Positions 43,619 through 52,485 of a stretch of 64,000 nucleotides of DNA are shown here, piece by piece; the stretch's first letter is position 1; the number at the start of each line of letters is the position of its first letter. The DNA is from JANQGH01 sp039819285 (GTDB taxonomy: Bacteria > Pseudomonadota > Alphaproteobacteria > DSM-16000 > Inquilinaceae), in the NCBI GenBank assembly GCA_039819285.1, contig JBCBSH010000003.1, positions 1 to 64,000 on the forward strand, written 5' to 3'. The notes beneath the pieces are model-generated. The model did no database searches and was not told the origin of the DNA. It saw only the letters and a program-made list of their open reading frames with translations. The position numbers and the translations under genes were made by a program.

Positions 43619-44269
43619 ATGGCATGGACCCGCGAACAGATGGCCGCCCGCGCCGCACGCGAGTTGCAGGACGGCTTTTACGTCAATCTGGGCATCGGCA
43701 TTCCGACCCTTGTCGCCAACTACATTCCCGACGGCATGATGGTCACCCTGCAAAGCGAGAACGGCATGCTGGGCATGGGGCCGTTTCCGTTCGATGACGA
43801 GGTCGATGCCGACCTGATCAATGCCGGCAAGCAAACGATCACCGAACTGGAATACTCCAGCTTTTTCTCCTCAGCCGACAGTTTCGGCATGATCAGGGGC
43901 GGCCACATCGATCTGTCGATCCTGGGCGCCATGCAGGTCGCCGCCAACGGCGATTTGGCCAACTGGATGGTGCCGGGAAAGATGGTAAAGGGCATGGGCG
44001 GCGCCATGGATTTGGTCGCCGGCGTGAAGAAGGTGGTGGTGATCATGAGCCACTGCGCCAAGGATGGGACATCCAAGCTGCTCAGCGCCTGCGATCTGCC
44101 ACTGACCGGCACCGGCGTGGTCGACATGCTGATCACCGATCTCGGCGTGTTCTCGCTGGAGCGCGGCCATCCGCAAGGGCTGACCCTGGTCGAGTTGGCC
44201 GACGGCGTGACGGTCGAGGAGGTCGAGGCCAAGACCGAGGCCCAGTTCAAGGCGGCCGTCCCCGCCTGA
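43619..44269 (+). CDS. scoB: 3-oxoacid CoA-transferase subunit B
   Basis: A 216-residue beta subunit. The catalytic glutamate lies in LQSENGMLGMGPFP (about residues 44-57), in the SENG motif of class I CoA-transferases. GIGIPTLVANYIPDG, GGHIDLSILGAMQV and PGKMVKGMGGAMDLV are family blocks. It acts as a heteromer with ScoA in the cytoplasm. A 6-bp hairpin (44268-44287) follows the stop, without a T-run. Confidence 0.95.
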   Translation: MAWTREQMAARAARELQDGFYVNLGIGIPTLVANYIPDGMMVTLQSENGMLGMGPFPFDDEVDADLINAGKQTITELEYSSFFSSADSFGMIRGGHIDLSILGAMQVAANGDLANWMVPGKMVKGMGGAMDLVAGVKKVVVIMSHCAKDGTSKLLSACDLPLTGTGVVDMLITDLGVFSLERGHPQGLTLVELADGVTVEEVEAKTEAQFKAAVPA

Positions 44270-44305
44270 CCCTCCGGCATTAGGGTCGCCCGCGCGACTG
44301 ATGCC

Positions 44306-45001
44306 ATGACGTTGCCGACCATTGCCTTCGATGGCGACGACACCCTCTGGCACAACGAGACGCTGTTCGCCGGCACGCAGCAGCAATTGCGCGACATCCT
44401 GGCGGCCCATGTCCCCGCCGACACCATCGACCGCACGTTGCTGGCCCGCGAACGCGCCAACCTCGCCCTGTTCGGCTATGGGGTGAAGGGCTTCACCCTG
44501 TCGATGATCGAAACCGCGATCGAGGTGTCGGACGCCACGGTGACGGCGGCCGAAATCCAGCATCTGATCGAGTTGGGCAAGGCCATGCTGTCGAGCCCGG
44601 TCAACCCGATCGACGGCGTCGATGCGGTGGTCGAAAGCCTGAAACGACGCGGCCACCAGCTGATGGTGATCACCAAGGGAGACCTGTTCGACCAGGAATC
44701 CAAGATCGCTCGGTCAGGACTTGCCGATCTGTTCGATGCCGTCGAGATCGTTTCGGAAAAGGACGAGGCGACCTACCAGGCGATCCTGGACAGGCATGAG
44801 ATCGCGCCCGCAGACTTCGTCATGGTCGGCAATTCGATCCGGTCAGACATCCTGCCGGTTTTGGCGCTTGGCGGCCACGCGATCCACGTGCCTTATGCGA
44901 TCACTTGGGCGATCGAACATGTCGACAACGCCGCCGACGTCCCGCCCATCTTGAAGGCCAGCTCAATCGCCGAGGTGCCGGAGATGATCGCCGCCCTTTA
45001 G
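44306..45001 (+). CDS. HAD-family hydrolase
   Basis: A 231-residue phosphatase of the HAD superfamily: motif I is IAFDGDDTLWHNE (residues 7-19, with catalytic DxDxT), motif II is VITKGD (about 120), and motifs III and IV are near FVMVGNSIRSDILPVLALG (about 172-190). A helical cap lies between motifs I and II. Substrate unknown; relatives act on nucleotide or sugar phosphates. Its stop overlaps that of the convergent ankyrin gene. Confidence 0.88.
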   Translation: MTLPTIAFDGDDTLWHNETLFAGTQQQLRDILAAHVPADTIDRTLLARERANLALFGYGVKGFTLSMIETAIEVSDATVTAAEIQHLIELGKAMLSSPVNPIDGVDAVVESLKRRGHQLMVITKGDLFDQESKIARSGLADLFDAVEIVSEKDEATYQAILDRHEIAPADFVMVGNSIRSDILPVLALGGHAIHVPYAITWAIEHVDNAADVPPILKASSIAEVPEMIAAL

Positions 45002-46461
45002 TGCTGATGCGCGCGCATCACGTCCCAAAGGGCGTCGGTGGCCATCTCGTCCATCCAGCCCTCAACCGTCGCACCCGCCGCCAGCAGGTGCCGGACCACG
45101 CCCTCATAGTCGCCATCACGGTTGGGCTCGTACCGGGCGCCGTAGACCGCCCAGCCCAGCGGACCGCTGTCGGTCATCGAACTGACCGCCTCGATATCCG
45201 CACCGCGCTCGATAAGCAGCGCGACGATGTCCGGGTAGCCCCGATTGCTGGCATGGTGCAGGGCCGTGCCATCGGTATCGCCGCGAGTCTCAATATCGAT
45301 GCCGGCATCCAGCAGCAGGCCCACGGCATCGGCCTGGCCACGAAACGCGGCCTCGACGAGTATGCGCGCCTCACTCGGCGACAGACTGCCGGCCAGATCG
45401 GGTTCGGCGGCCAGCATCGAACTGGCCTCATCGACCGCGCCCCGAGAACAAGCGCCGATGAGATGGTCGACTGGCGTCAAGCTCGTGCTCGCGCCACGTT
45501 CAGCCAGTAGTTCAACGATTTCAGCCGACCCGGCGCGATAGGCTTGTGCGTAGGCGGTAAGGCCATCGGGGTCGCGTTGGTCCGTGTCAACACCAATGTC
45601 GAGCAGCATGGTGATCACCGTCGCTGATCGGCCGCGGCGAATGGCATGGAACAGGGCATTGGTGCCCGGCTGAGGGCCTTCGGCCCGATAGATTGGATCG
45701 TTGGGATCGGCGTCGTGATCGAAAAAGAGCTGCAGGCCGGCCGGGTCTTCGAAATCCAGCTTCCGGAATAGGGCATTGGTGCCCTTGATCGTTGCGCCCG
45801 CGTCCAGCAGCAGCGCCAGGCAAGCCGTGTCCTGCTGTTCGGCTGCATGGTAAAGCGACTCGTTGTCATCGGGGTCGGCGCCGGCCTCCAACAAGAGCTT
45901 GGTGACGCCTGCATGCACGGCCTCACCGGCCGCACCATAGACGGCCGACCAGCGTCGGTTGGGCGGATCACTGCGCTCGGCGCAGAACGTGTCGGGGTCG
46001 GCCCCGGCCTTCAGCAACAGCGTCGTCGCCGCCTCGAACGGCCGGTCGCGATCCGCCTTCAAGAACGCCGACCAGCACAGATACATCAGGGGCGGCCAGT
46101 TATGCGGGCCATCGGGTCGCACCGCGGCGGCCGGGTCTTCTGCCAGGAACCGCTGCAAGGCCGGCACATCCCCAAGCACGGCGGCCGCCTGTAGGTTGGC
46201 GTTCGCCAAATCGGGCCGGCGTTTCAGCATGGTCTTCGCCAGATCGAGCCGGCGCCCTGTCGCGGCGCGCAGAAAGTCGTCGATCGCGAAGGGCTGCTCC
46301 TCGTCGACGGCCTGCTTCAGCTTTGGCCAGCTTGCGAAACCATACTCACGCGCCAGCCGGAGTTGGGCTTCGCTGAGCTTGATATCCACAGACCGGGCCA
46401 GCGCCTTGGCCTGCTTTTTCAGGTGCGCCAGGTCCGGGGATTTGGGGAGCCGTTTGGCCAT
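44998..46461 (-). CDS. ankyrin-repeat protein
   Basis: A 487-residue protein. The N-terminal 50 residues (LPKSPDLAHLKKQAKALARS, then LAREYGFASWPKLKQAV) are a conserved module often found before ankyrin repeats. About eight ankyrin repeats follow, for example LLLKAGADPDTF, LLLEAGADPDDNESLYHAA, LLLDAGIDIETRGDTDGTAL and LLIERGADIEAV. No signal peptide or enzyme domain is seen; it probably mediates protein contacts in the cytoplasm. AGAGGTGATC lies 8 bases before the ATG at 46461. The 160 bp before the cyclase gene holds nothing recognisable. Confidence 0.87.
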   Translation of the reverse strand: MAKRLPKSPDLAHLKKQAKALARSVDIKLSEAQLRLAREYGFASWPKLKQAVDEEQPFAIDDFLRAATGRRLDLAKTMLKRRPDLANANLQAAAVLGDVPALQRFLAEDPAAAVRPDGPHNWPPLMYLCWSAFLKADRDRPFEAATTLLLKAGADPDTFCAERSDPPNRRWSAVYGAAGEAVHAGVTKLLLEAGADPDDNESLYHAAEQQDTACLALLLDAGATIKGTNALFRKLDFEDPAGLQLFFDHDADPNDPIYRAEGPQPGTNALFHAIRRGRSATVITMLLDIGVDTDQRDPDGLTAYAQAYRAGSAEIVELLAERGASTSLTPVDHLIGACSRGAVDEASSMLAAEPDLAGSLSPSEARILVEAAFRGQADAVGLLLDAGIDIETRGDTDGTALHHASNRGYPDIVALLIERGADIEAVSSMTDSGPLGWAVYGARYEPNRDGDYEGVVRHLLAAGATVEGWMDEMATDALWDVMRAHQH

Positions 46462-46621
46462 CAGATCACCTCTTCCATCTCGGCCCGGTGTCCGCATCGA
46501 CGGGCAGGAAAAGAGCGATCAACGATGATCTATCGACAGCGAGGCGGGATCATCCCTTTCCGCGGACCGGCCGCCCCCTCGACGGGCGAGGATGTCAGGT
46601 TAGCGGGAGCAGCATGGCGAC

Positions 46622-47929
46622 TCAAGCCGATGCGCGGTCCGCCAGCGTGAACAGCTCCTGCGGCTCGCGCACGCCGCGCAAGGCGTGGCGGCCAATCGAA
46701 ACGAACCGGTCCGGCGTGGTCGAGGCCTCGGCAAAGTTCTTGGAGACCAGGATCGAATGGCCCAGCGCGCCGCACAGCGACTCGATGCGGGCCGTCTCGT
46801 TGACGGCGGGACCGATCACCGTGAACTCCATGCGGCTGTCGCAGCCGACATTGCCGTACAGCACGTCGCCCCGGTGGAGTGCCACATCCAACGTCATGGT
46901 CGGCAATCCGGCCGCTTCGCGTTCACGGTTAAGCGCTTGCGTGCGCACTTGCATGTCGTGTGCCGCCGCGATTGCCGCCTCACAGCCGGCGCGCGGGTTT
47001 TCCTCCGGACAGGTGAATGTGGCCAGCAACCCATCGCCGAGATACTTCAGAACCTGACCACCCTGACGCTCGACCGGATCGGCCATGCATTCCAGGTAAT
47101 CGTCCAGCATGGCCATCAGGGAGTCACGCGGCATGGTGTCCGACAGGGCCGTGAAGCCACGCAGATCGGCGATCAAGATGGCCGCCGAAATCGAGGTCGA
47201 GGCACCCCGCTTGATGTCGCCACGCATGACCCGGGGGCCGGCATCGGCGCCCAGATAGGTGCGCATGATCGTGTCGCCGATTTCCAGCAAGGTGGTGGTC
47301 CGCAGTGCCACCGCAAGAGAGCGCGTGATCGCCACGAGGGCAGCGATTTCGGCGTCCGCGAAGCCGCCTGGCCTGTCCGTCGTCCATGACGCCAGCACGC
47401 CATTGTCGACGACTTCCGGCATCTCGCCCCAGCCGAACGGCACGGCAAGCACATAATAGTCGGTGGCGCCATGGTCGCGGAACTCGCGCAGGACCTCATA
47501 GCGGTCGAGGCCCTCTCCCGCCTCCAACCGGAATCGCCGGGTGAAATAGTGTGGAATGTTCGCGCGTTGCTCGGACGTGAGGCCGGCCGTGACGTTGGCC
47601 GCCTCGGTCAGGACCTCATTCAACGGGCTACGCAAGATCGGCCTTTCGGCATCCGGATCCTGATGGGCGTGCTGCTGGAACTCAGGCTCCTCGCCGCGCC
47701 GGCAAATGATGGTGAACGCCGAAAACTGGGGATGCAGCGTCGTTGTCGAGATGTTCAACCGCAAAACCGGCACGCCGTCCGCTTCGACACGGTTCCTCAA
47801 CTCCGCAACCATGGGCACGATGGGCGTGGCCAACAGGCCCTGGTCCGTCAGCCAACTCATGGTCTCGCCGATATCGATGCCACCGGAGCCGACGGTGACC
47901 CGCGCGGTTTCCACGGTCGGCTTAAGCAT
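46622..47929 (-). CDS. class III adenylate/guanylate cyclase
   Basis: A 435-residue protein. The first 220 residues form a sensor-like domain (residues about 60-205, GAF-like in style). The catalytic domain begins at AAILIADLRGFTALSD, whose Asp binds metal. LKYLGDGLLATF holds the second metal Asp and a base-selecting Lys. EFTVIGPAVNETARIE carries the transition-state Asn and Arg. Lys with Glu in the base pocket leaves ATP more likely than GTP, but not certain. It starts inside the DUF971 gene (8-bp overlap) and is the last gene of that cluster. Confidence 0.88.
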   Translation of the reverse strand: MLKPTVETARVTVGSGGIDIGETMSWLTDQGLLATPIVPMVAELRNRVEADGVPVLRLNISTTTLHPQFSAFTIICRRGEEPEFQQHAHQDPDAERPILRSPLNEVLTEAANVTAGLTSEQRANIPHYFTRRFRLEAGEGLDRYEVLREFRDHGATDYYVLAVPFGWGEMPEVVDNGVLASWTTDRPGGFADAEIAALVAITRSLAVALRTTTLLEIGDTIMRTYLGADAGPRVMRGDIKRGASTSISAAILIADLRGFTALSDTMPRDSLMAMLDDYLECMADPVERQGGQVLKYLGDGLLATFTCPEENPRAGCEAAIAAAHDMQVRTQALNREREAAGLPTMTLDVALHRGDVLYGNVGCDSRMEFTVIGPAVNETARIESLCGALGHSILVSKNFAEASTTPDRFVSIGRHALRGVREPQELFTLADRASA

Positions 47930-48311
47930 GGTCCCGGCTCAGTCCACGCTGTTCCAGCGCCGAAAGATAAGTCCGCCAGGTGTCGTCCTGCCGCTGGCCC
48001 AACTCGAACAGATACTTCCACGAAAACAGACCGGTCTCGTGCCCGTCATCGAAGACGATCCGCACCGCGTAGTTGCCGACCGGCTCAAGCGCGCGAATGC
48101 CCACGGTGCGCTTGCCCGCAACGATCTGTTTCTGGCTCGGATTGTGCCCCTGGACCTCCGCCGACGGGCTTTCGACCCGCAACAACTCAGCCGGAAAGCT
48201 GAACTGCTCACCCGTGTCGAAGTCGATCTCCAGTCGCCGTTCGGCGGTCTTGTGGCGAATCTCGGTTGGCCAATGCTCTGTATCGAGCGTGTCGGGCAGT
48301 TCGCGCTTCAT
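47922..48311 (-). CDS. DUF971 domain protein
   Basis: A 129-residue protein resembling the N-terminal domain of gamma-butyrobetaine hydroxylases: WPTEIRHKTAERRLEIDFDT (residues 14-33), FSFPAELLRVESPSAEVQGH, and IVFDDGHETGLFSWKYLFEL (about 85-104). Stand-alone DUF971 proteins are linked to iron-sulfur or ubiquinone-related biology but are not well characterised. The ATG at 48311 lies directly after the Trm112 gene's stop, so the two are coupled. Confidence 0.88.
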   Translation of the reverse strand: MKRELPDTLDTEHWPTEIRHKTAERRLEIDFDTGEQFSFPAELLRVESPSAEVQGHNPSQKQIVAGKRTVGIRALEPVGNYAVRIVFDDGHETGLFSWKYLFELGQRQDDTWRTYLSALEQRGLSRDHA

Positions 48312-48521
48312 CTAACGCTCGGCATCCACGTCCAGGGGCCGCGCCTCATCGATCAGCATGATCGGGATCCCGTCGCGAATGGGATAGGCCAGCCTGGCCT
48401 GATCGCTGATCAGTTCCTGCTGTTCCGCATCGTAACGCAGGGGCGCCTTGGTCAGCGGACAGACCAGGATCTCCAGCAGTTTGGGATCGACGCGGGCGGG
48501 TGAACGCGGTGTTTCGGTCAT
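48312..48521 (-). CDS. Trm112-family zinc-ribbon-like small protein
   Basis: A 69-residue protein with VDPKLLEILVCPLTKAPLRY (residues 12-31) and LAYPIRDGIPIMLIDEAR (about 45-62), the two signature halves of Trm112/YcaR. In eukaryotes Trm112 activates several methyltransferases; bacterial copies may do the same. Only one of the usual cysteines is present. ATG 48521 is used; a GTG at 48530 is an alternative. Confidence 0.9.
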   Translation of the reverse strand: MTETPRSPARVDPKLLEILVCPLTKAPLRYDAEQQELISDQARLAYPIRDGIPIMLIDEARPLDVDAER

Positions 48522-48587
48522 GAGGTTCACTATGTGGGAAGCCTATCCCGGCAGTCCATACAAATGGGCCTGCCCAAAACGGCCCAA

Positions 48588-49250
48588 TCAGTGGCGCGAT
48601 ACGCCGCCATCGGCCTGATCGTATGCGGCAATCTCCAACAGGCTCAAGACGGTGTCGGCGCGGTTCTGGGCCGTGTCGGCCTCCAATATGGCCTGCTTCT
48701 CGGTCGGCGCGAAGGGGCAGATCATCGCCAGCGAGACGATCAGCCGCGCGTCCGGCGTGTTCTGAATCGCCTCCCAATTTGCCGAGATGCCCTGCTGTTT
48801 GAAGTATGTCTTCAGAACACGATGCAACCGGTCGTGGTCCAGTTCCAGGTCCGTATCCGGCGCCATGTCAGGCGAAAACAGCGACCAGTCGATGCCGAAG
48901 CGTCGATAGCCGCGCGTCGTCGCAATCTCCTGCTGAATGCGGAAGCGGCAGACGCCGGTCAGCGTGATCAGGTATCGGCCGTCCTCGGTCTCCTCAAGCG
49001 AGGTGATGCGTCCCGCGCATCCGACCTCATAAAGCGCCGGCTTTGGCCCCTCCTCGTTGGGGTCAAGGGGCTGGCCCATGCCGATCAGCCGCTCGCCGGC
49101 CAACGCGTCGTCGACCATGGCGAGATAGCGCGGCTCGAAAATGTTCAAGGGCAGGTCCCCGTCCGGCAGCAGCAGGACGCCAGGCAACGGAAAAACCGGC
49201 AGCGTCGATGGCAGCATTTCGAACGTCGGAAACAGCGGGCTTCTGGCCAA
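48588..49250 (-). CDS. LON substrate-binding-domain protein
   Basis: A 220-residue protein consisting of a Lon N-terminal (LON) domain without ATPase or protease: LPVFPLPGVLLLPDGDLPLN (residues 17-36), IFEPRYLAMVDDAL, CAGRITSLEETEDGRYLITL, and a helical C terminus with LSLAMICPFAPTEKQAILEA. Function is uncertain; it is probably a peptide- or protein-binding adaptor. It lies between ybbN and the Trm112 gene, a conserved alphaproteobacterial order. Confidence 0.9.
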   Translation of the reverse strand: MARSPLFPTFEMLPSTLPVFPLPGVLLLPDGDLPLNIFEPRYLAMVDDALAGERLIGMGQPLDPNEEGPKPALYEVGCAGRITSLEETEDGRYLITLTGVCRFRIQQEIATTRGYRRFGIDWSLFSPDMAPDTDLELDHDRLHRVLKTYFKQQGISANWEAIQNTPDARLIVSLAMICPFAPTEKQAILEADTAQNRADTVLSLLEIAAYDQADGGVSRH

Positions 49251-49355
49251 GGTCGCTTTGCTCTCCTTGCGTCGGTCGAAGGATGGTTACCTTCGTCTCA
49301 GTAATTTCGACCGATTTCCGCCAATTCCAAGGGCTAATCGCCGCATGGGCATGCT

Positions 49356-50270
49356 TCAGGAGAACAGCAGGGACGACAATTTCCGGCGACCCCGCACCGA
49401 GCGCGGGTCGGCCGGCCCCCAGGCCTCGAACAGCTCCAAAAGCTTTGTCCGCGCCGCTGCCTCGTTCCAGTCGCGATCGCGGCGAATGGACTCGAGCAAC
49501 GCGTCAGTCGCCTCATCGCTGCGGTCGGCGGCATAATAGGCCATGGCAAGATCGATCCGGGCCTGATGGTCGTCCGGTGATGCGGCGACCTTCTGCTCCA
49601 GACCGCCGATCTCCGAGGCCGCACCCTCCGTGGCGGCCGAAAGCTCCATCTGGCGTCGCACGGCGACGATCGCCGGGTCCTTTTGCGCCTCCTCCGGCGC
49701 CTCGTCCAGGATCCGGCGTGCCTCGTCGGTCTGTCCCAGTGCGATAAGTGCCCTCGCGGCGCCGGCCAGGGCGGCAGGTAAGCCGTTGTCGTGCTGCAAT
49801 AGCTGGCCGAAGATGCCGAGCGCCTGCTCCGCCTCACCGCTCTCCAACAGCGCCTCCGCTCGGGCCAGCGCGTCTTCGATCATGGCCTTTTCGTCCTGGC
49901 CGCGCAGGCTGGACAGCTTGGTCACAAACTCCTTGACCTTGCTTTCAGGAACCGCCCCCTGAAACGCGTCCACCGGCCGGCCCTGGAAAAAGGCGTACAC
50001 CGTCGGGATCGACTGGATGCGTAGCTGGGACGCAAGCTGCTGGTTTTCGTCGATGTTGATCTTGACCATGCGAACCCGGCCGCCGGCCGCCCGCACCGCC
50101 TGTTCCAGCATCGGCCCCAACGTCTTGCAAGGCCCGCACCACGGCGCCCAGAAATCGACCACGACCGGTTGCGTCTGCGACGCCTCGATGACGTCGGCGG
50201 CAAAGGACTGCGTGTCGCTGTCCTTGATTACGTTCTGGGCCGGATCGGCCTGGCCAATCAACTGTTCCAT
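49356..50270 (-). CDS. ybbN: thioredoxin-like co-chaperone YbbN (CnoX)
   Basis: A 304-residue protein: an N-terminal thioredoxin domain with active site DFWAPWCGPCKTLGP (about residues 39-53, CGPC instead of the SQHC of E. coli) and the cis-Pro loop IQSIPTVYAFF. A C-terminal tetratricopeptide-like domain (ALARAEALLESGEAEQALGI, LAMAYYAADRSDEATDALLE) follows. CnoX holds oxidised unfolding proteins and passes them to GroEL. The start at 50270 excludes a weakly supported extension. Confidence 0.92.
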   Translation of the reverse strand: MEQLIGQADPAQNVIKDSDTQSFAADVIEASQTQPVVVDFWAPWCGPCKTLGPMLEQAVRAAGGRVRMVKINIDENQQLASQLRIQSIPTVYAFFQGRPVDAFQGAVPESKVKEFVTKLSSLRGQDEKAMIEDALARAEALLESGEAEQALGIFGQLLQHDNGLPAALAGAARALIALGQTDEARRILDEAPEEAQKDPAIVAVRRQMELSAATEGAASEIGGLEQKVAASPDDHQARIDLAMAYYAADRSDEATDALLESIRRDRDWNEAAARTKLLELFEAWGPADPRSVRGRRKLSSLLFS

Positions 50271-50381
50271 CTTCGTCTCGCTAAGTATTGGGCGGGTTTC
50301 GGCCGGGCCGGCCAACGCCAGACCCTATCTGGTCAAGCCGCGTCGAAAACGCAAGCGGTCGGCCGCTTCAGGTCTGCCGGT

Positions 50382-50924
50382 TCACGGTGTCGGGGCCGCC
50401 GCGTCGAGGTCCAGGATCACCGGCCGGTGTCCGCAGGCCTCGACAAAGCGCACCAGGTCGGCGCTCGCGATCGTTGTCGTCATCGTGTTGACCAGGGGAT
50501 GATAGTTCAGCCGATCGTGCGCCAGCATGGTCTTGTCCAGCACCGGCGTGACCTGGTGGTCGCCATCGTTGATCAGCGCGAACGGGGTGACCGACCCGGG
50601 CAGGACGCCCAGCACACGGCGCAACCTGTCCGCTGAGCCGAAGGACAGCCGTCCGCCTTGCAACAGGCTGCTCAACGCCTTTAGGTCAATGCGACGGTCT
50701 TCGTCGCAAACCACCAACCACATTGCCCCCTTCTTGTTCTTCAAGAACAGGCTCTTGCAATGGCCGCCGGAAAGCTGGCCGCGCAGATCCTTCGCCTCGT
50801 CGACGGTGAAGACGGGCTGGTGATGGTGCGTGGTCTGCGCGATCCCCCACGCACTCAGCTGGTCAAGCAGAGCGTCGGGCGTGGTCGGCAAGGGGGGTTC
50901 AAGTTCTGGTGCCTCGGTTTCCAT
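50382..50924 (-). CDS. PrdX/ProXp-type aminoacyl-tRNA deacylase (YbaK-like domain)
   Basis: A 180-residue protein of the prolyl-tRNA synthetase-associated domain family: YbaK fold with FTVDEAKDLRGQLSGGHCKS, LFLKNKKGAMWLVVCDEDRR, and the GSVTPFALINDGDHQVTPVL block (about residues 118-137). Relatives hydrolyse Ala-tRNA(Pro). The ATG at 50924 excludes an upstream open frame with no family character. It lies upstream of ybbN on the same strand. Confidence 0.9.
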   Translation of the reverse strand: METEAPELEPPLPTTPDALLDQLSAWGIAQTTHHHQPVFTVDEAKDLRGQLSGGHCKSLFLKNKKGAMWLVVCDEDRRIDLKALSSLLQGGRLSFGSADRLRRVLGVLPGSVTPFALINDGDHQVTPVLDKTMLAHDRLNYHPLVNTMTTTIASADLVRFVEACGHRPVILDLDAAAPTP

Positions 50925-51022
50925 GGCCGGGTTTATAGCGGCACACGAACCGTTGCGCCATGGTCGCGTGGAGCCTCCGACAAGGCTCCAGGGTTGCGGC
51001 GCAGGCGGATGCAAGACCAGGC

Positions 51023-51050
51023 TTGCAATGCCGTCTTCTTTGCGTATGAT
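51023..51050 (+). promoter_or_regulatory. tRNA-Gly promoter
   Basis: TTGCAA (51023-51028) and TATGAT (51045-51050) are separated by 16 bases and lie 45 bases upstream of the tRNA. The -10 box matches the sigma-70 consensus at five of six positions, the -35 at four. Confidence 0.5.
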
Positions 51051-51095
51051 CCGCCCGCCTCGCCGGACCTCACAAGGACCGGCCACCCATCGGAA

Positions 51096-51170
51096 GCGGG
51101 CGTAGCTCAGGGGTAGAGCACAACCTTGCCAAGGTTGGGGTCGTGGGTTCGAATCCCATCGCCCGCTCCA
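51096..51170 (+). tRNA. tRNA-Gly (anticodon GCC)
   Basis: A 75-base cloverleaf including an encoded CCA. The acceptor arms GCGGGCG (51096-51102) and CGCCCGC (51160-51166) pair fully. The D-arm is GCTCAGGGGTAGAGC. The anticodon loop TTGCCAA sits on a CAACC/GGTTG stem, giving GCC, which reads GGC and GGU. GGTTCGAATCC is the T-arm. The discriminator is T before CCA. An insertion sequence begins 16 bases downstream. Confidence 0.97.
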
Positions 51171-51186
51171 GACATTTCAAGGTCCG

Positions 51187-52485
51187 TTCCGGACACATGG
51201 GTTACAGATTATTCCGGAGACATAGGTAACACATTCTTGCCGAACGGGTTCTCGATGGGCTCCAGTCGGCAAGTGTCTTGGTCGAAGTATCCGAGATCGT
51301 AGGTCATGAAGCTGGCGAGCCAGAGGCGATCGTCGACCTGTTTGATGCCGAGCTTTTGGCCGGCGAAGACGGTGGAGAGATTGACCTTCTTTCGGTTCAG
51401 GCAGATGCGGCCGCAGGCGGTGACGGTGACGGTGACGGTCTTGTCGTGGAACGGGTATTCGATCTCGGGCAGTCCGCGATAGGGCCTGGGGCTGGGCTTG
51501 TGACATTCAGCAGGCAGGCGCATGCCGAGCGCTTGATGAGGTCGCTCCTGGTTGAAGTAGGTGACGAAGTCGTCGAAGCGGGCCTGCTGTTGCAGGAAGT
51601 TGTCGCTGGCGGGTTTGGTGGTTTCCTGTTTCAGGGTCAGATGCATGCGTTCGTGGCGCCCGTTCTGCTGCGGGTTGCCGGGCTTGATGCGCTCGATCTC
51701 GATGCCGAGCCTGAGCCACCAGACGGCCAGGCGCGACAGGCCATAGAGGGCGTTGGGGCTGGCGAAGGGCACGCCATTGTCGGTGCGGATGGCGCGCGGC
51801 AGGCCGAACGCCGTGAAGACCCGCTCGAAAACGGTGAAGGCATACGCCTCCTTGGTCGAGCTCAGGGCGTCACAGGCCAGCAGATAGCGGCTGTGATGGT
51901 CGGAGACGGTCAGCGGATAGCAATAGCGCCGGTCGGCGAGCATGAACTCGCCCCGGTGATCTGGCATAGTCCGCGCACCACAGATCGTTGGGCTGACGCG
52001 AGGCCGATAGCACCGTGCCCTGGGCACGGCGGCGCCGGCCCTTACGCCGCCGGACCAGGCCGTGCCGATCGAGCACCGCATGGACCGTGCTGACCGCCGG
52101 GGTGTGGACATCCGGATAGCGCCGCGCCAGCTTCTCGCGGATCTTCGGCGCGCCCCAGCTCGGCTGCTCCTTCTTCAGCCGAACGATCAGGCTCTCGATC
52201 TGGAACGGCAGCTTGTTGGCATGGCGGTAGGGCCGGCGCGACCGGTCCGTCAAGCCATCCAGACCTAACGATTGGTAACGCTCGAAGATCTTGTAGCCGG
52301 TCTTTCGGGATATCCCGAAAGACCGGCACAGCGGTGCCATCTTCTCACCGTCGAGCAATCTGGCCACGAAACGAACGCGCTCATCCATCGGGCTACACTC
52401 CTTCCACGGCATCCCGGGCTCCCCCAGAAATGCCAAAGTGTGTAACCCATGTGTCCGGTATGAAATGTCACCTATGTCTCGGTAA
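51187..52485 (-). mobile_element. IS481-family insertion sequence (about 1.3 kb)
   Basis: The element contains one frameshifted transposase. Its ends are imperfect inverted repeats of 20 bp: TTCCGGACACATGGGTTACA at 51187-51206, and the complement of 52466-52485. Each end holds two tandem 18-bp motifs of the form CCGGAsACATrGGTnACA: 51189-51206 and 51214-51231 on the left, and complements of 52441-52458 and 52466-52482 on the right. These are probably transposase-binding sites. No clear target duplication was found, so exact termini may differ by a few bases. Confidence 0.82.
51209..52412 (-). pseudogene. IS481-family transposase, frameshifted
   Basis: The N-terminal frame (52412 to about 51963) has MPWKECSPMDERVRFVARLL, the helix-turn-helix LCRSFGISRKTGYKIFERYQ and the first catalytic Asp in NDLWCADY. 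The C-terminal frame (about 51961 to 51209) has GEFMLADRRYCYPLTVSDH, the second Asp in AIRTDNGVPFAS, and the Glu in NGRHERMHLTLK. Removing one base near 51962 restores a continuous protein of about 400 residues, so a single-base insertion has split the DDE triad. The IS is probably immobile unless helped in trans. Confidence 0.87.

Noticed and set aside
44268..44287. Hairpin after scoB as an intrinsic terminator
   Set aside because: Only a 6-bp stem with 8-base loop and no T-run.
51209..52412. Programmed frameshifting in the transposase
   Set aside because: IS481-family elements normally use one frame, and no slippery heptamer is evident at the shift point; a mutation is simpler.
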